From: an uncultured Clostridia bacterium
GTDB taxonomy: Bacteria > Bacillota > Clostridia > TANB77 > CAG-508
DNA length: 5,133 nt
Direction of reading: 5' to 3'
Assembly (NCBI GenBank): GCA_947629805.1
Contig: CANRFE010000087.1
Coordinates: 1 to 5,133 of the forward strand
Shown here: positions 4,086-5,133 of the stretch, piece after piece
How positions within the stretch are numbered: the stretch's first letter is position 1
Layout: each line of letters starts with the position of its first letter
Program-made: the position numbers and the translations under genes
The notes under the pieces: generated by a model
What the model saw: the letters and a program-made list of their open reading frames with translations, nothing else
Databases searched by the model: none
Told to the model about the DNA's origin: nothing

Positions 4086-5133
4086 TTAGGCGTTTTTCCA
4101 AAATGCTTCATAACCACGGTATGCTTCATATAAGTCTAATTTGCTAGTTACTTCATAAGGTGAATGCATAGAAAGAACAGGCACTCCACAGTCAATAACA
4201 TCCATTCCTTTATTTGCAAGAATATATGCAATTGTTCCGCCACCACCTACATCTACTTTTCCCAATTCTGCAATTTGATAACGTACATTATTATCCTCAA
4301 AAATTCTTCTTACCTCTGCTACAAATTCTGCATTTGCATCAGATGCTCCCGTTTTTCCCCTTGCTCCTGTATATTTATTAAGGCCTATTCCTCTGCCTAA
4401 ATAAGAAGCATTATTTCTTTCTGAAACATTTGCATAAATTGGGTCTAAGCCTGCATCTACGTCTGCTGAAAGCATTTTTGAATGAATAAATACTTCTTCT
4501 AATAAATTAGGTTTGTTTACCCCTAGTTTATTTAATATTTCAGAAATAAATGTATCAAATACATGTGATTCCATTCCTGTATTTCCCATACTTCCTATTT
4601 CTTCTTTATCTGCTAAAATACATACCGCTGTTTTTTGTGGGGCATGAATATTCATTAATGCAGTAAGTGAAGTATAAACACAAATTTTATCATCTTGGCC
4701 ATAGCCTGCAACCATGCTACCATCAAAGCCCATGGTTCTACATGGCATTGCAGGAACTAATTCTAATTCTGAACTAAGCAAGTCTTTTTCTGTAATACCA
4801 TATTTTTGGTTTAAAATATTTAAAACATTTAATTTTACTTTTTCTGAAACATCTGCATCAAATGGAATACTACCAATTAATAAATTTAAGTCTTCTCCGT
4901 CTATTGCTTCTGCTAGCTTTTTCTTCATTTGGTCTTGGGCTAAATGTGGCAATAAATCTGTAATTGTGAAAATTGGGTCATTTATATCTTCCCCAATATT
5001 AACAGTAATTTTTTCACCATTTGTTTTAACAATTACACCATGAATAGCAAGGGGAATTGTTGTCCATTGATATTTTTTTATTCCACCATAATAATGTGTT
5101 TTAAAATATGCAAATTCACTATCCTCATAAAGT
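4086..5133 (-). CDS. apeA: M18 family zinc aminopeptidase, N-terminus beyond window
   Basis: A cytoplasmic metallo-aminopeptidase that removes N-terminal amino acids from peptides. The reading frame stays open to the right edge: codons from 5132 encode YFKTHYYGGIKKYQWTTIPL and then FTITDLLPHLAQDQ, both typical of M18 enzymes of the clostridial ApeA type. An apparent start at 4952 (TTG) is therefore internal. 348 residues are visible; family members are usually about 460, so roughly 115 are missing, including the first metal-binding His and catalytic Asp. Visible active-site features, numbered from codon 5132: Asp147/148 (GYGQDDKI, bridging metal ligand), Glu177-Glu178 (DKEEIGS, catalytic base and metal ligand), Asp224 (SADVD, metal ligand) and His323 (SMHSPYEV, metal ligand). 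GKTGASDANAEF and GGGGT are also conserved. All visible key residues are present, so the enzyme should be active. The gene symbol follows usage for similar clostridial proteins. Confidence 0.93.
   Translation of the reverse strand, partial: LYEDSEFAYFKTHYYGGIKKYQWTTIPLAIHGVIVKTNGEKITVNIGEDINDPIFTITDLLPHLAQDQMKKKLAEAIDGEDLNLLIGSIPFDADVSEKVKLNVLNILNQKYGITEKDLLSSELELVPAMPCRTMGFDGSMVAGYGQDDKICVYTSLTALMNIHAPQKTAVCILADKEEIGSMGNTGMESHVFDTFISEILNKLGVNKPNLLEEVFIHSKMLSADVDAGLDPIYANVSERNNASYLGRGIGLNKYTGARGKTGASDANAEFVAEVRRIFEDNNVRYQIAELGKVDVGGGGTIAYILANKGMDVIDCGVPVLSMHSPYEVTSKLDLYEAYRGYEAFWKNA

Noticed and set aside
4952..4952. TTG as the start of the aminopeptidase
   Set aside because: The same frame continues open to the window edge and encodes conserved M18 sequence (YYGGIKKYQWTT, FTITDLLPHL), so this codon is internal.
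4164..5043. Plus-strand ORFs of 78 and 109 codons opposite the aminopeptidase
   Set aside because: They lie antisense to a clearly conserved gene and show no features of their own.

Overview
The window is AT-rich DNA that looks like a Clostridia-type Firmicute, probably a gut or host-associated relative. This rests on the low GC content, the strong AGGAG-type ribosome binding sites, a pilin-like signal of the 'GITLIALVVT' form common in uncultured Clostridia, a clostridial-type M18 aminopeptidase and an ISNCY/IS1202-like transposase. No species can be named from the sequence alone.

Layout, left to right. 1-284: no intact gene. It holds two stop-bounded, protein-like open stretches on the minus strand and a good minus-strand terminator hairpin. 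285-1781 (minus): a 498-residue surface protein with a type IV prepilin-like N-terminus and GLUG-type repeats with regularly spaced Cys-Tyr pairs. 1782-2042 (minus): its leader region, with a near-consensus promoter, a 29-codon leader ORF containing an (AC)11 microsatellite, and a hairpin just before the pilin-like gene. 2072-3573: a complete 1502-bp insertion sequence with one full-length DDE transposase (plus strand), imperfect 26-bp inverted repeats and a perfect 30-bp target duplication (2042-2071 and 3574-3603). 3604-3719: a bidirectional terminator. 3720-3977 (minus): a small membrane protein. 4086-5133 (minus): an M18 metallo-aminopeptidase whose N-terminus lies beyond the right edge.

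The most interesting part is the leader of the pilin-like gene. The present repeat number makes the leader ORF stop before the hairpin. A change to 12 or 9 dinucleotide units would fuse it to a 39-codon frame that runs through the whole hairpin and stops 27 bases before the pilin-like start codon. That is the arrangement expected of a phase-variable attenuator: repeat slippage would decide whether ribosomes cover the terminator. This is inference and needs testing. The insertion sequence sits directly upstream of this promoter; its target duplication begins at the first base of the -35 hexamer, so the promoter survived the insertion.

The aminopeptidase and small membrane gene look like ordinary chromosomal neighbours. 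The insertion sequence separates them from the pilin-like locus and is probably a recent arrival, because its duplication is still perfect.
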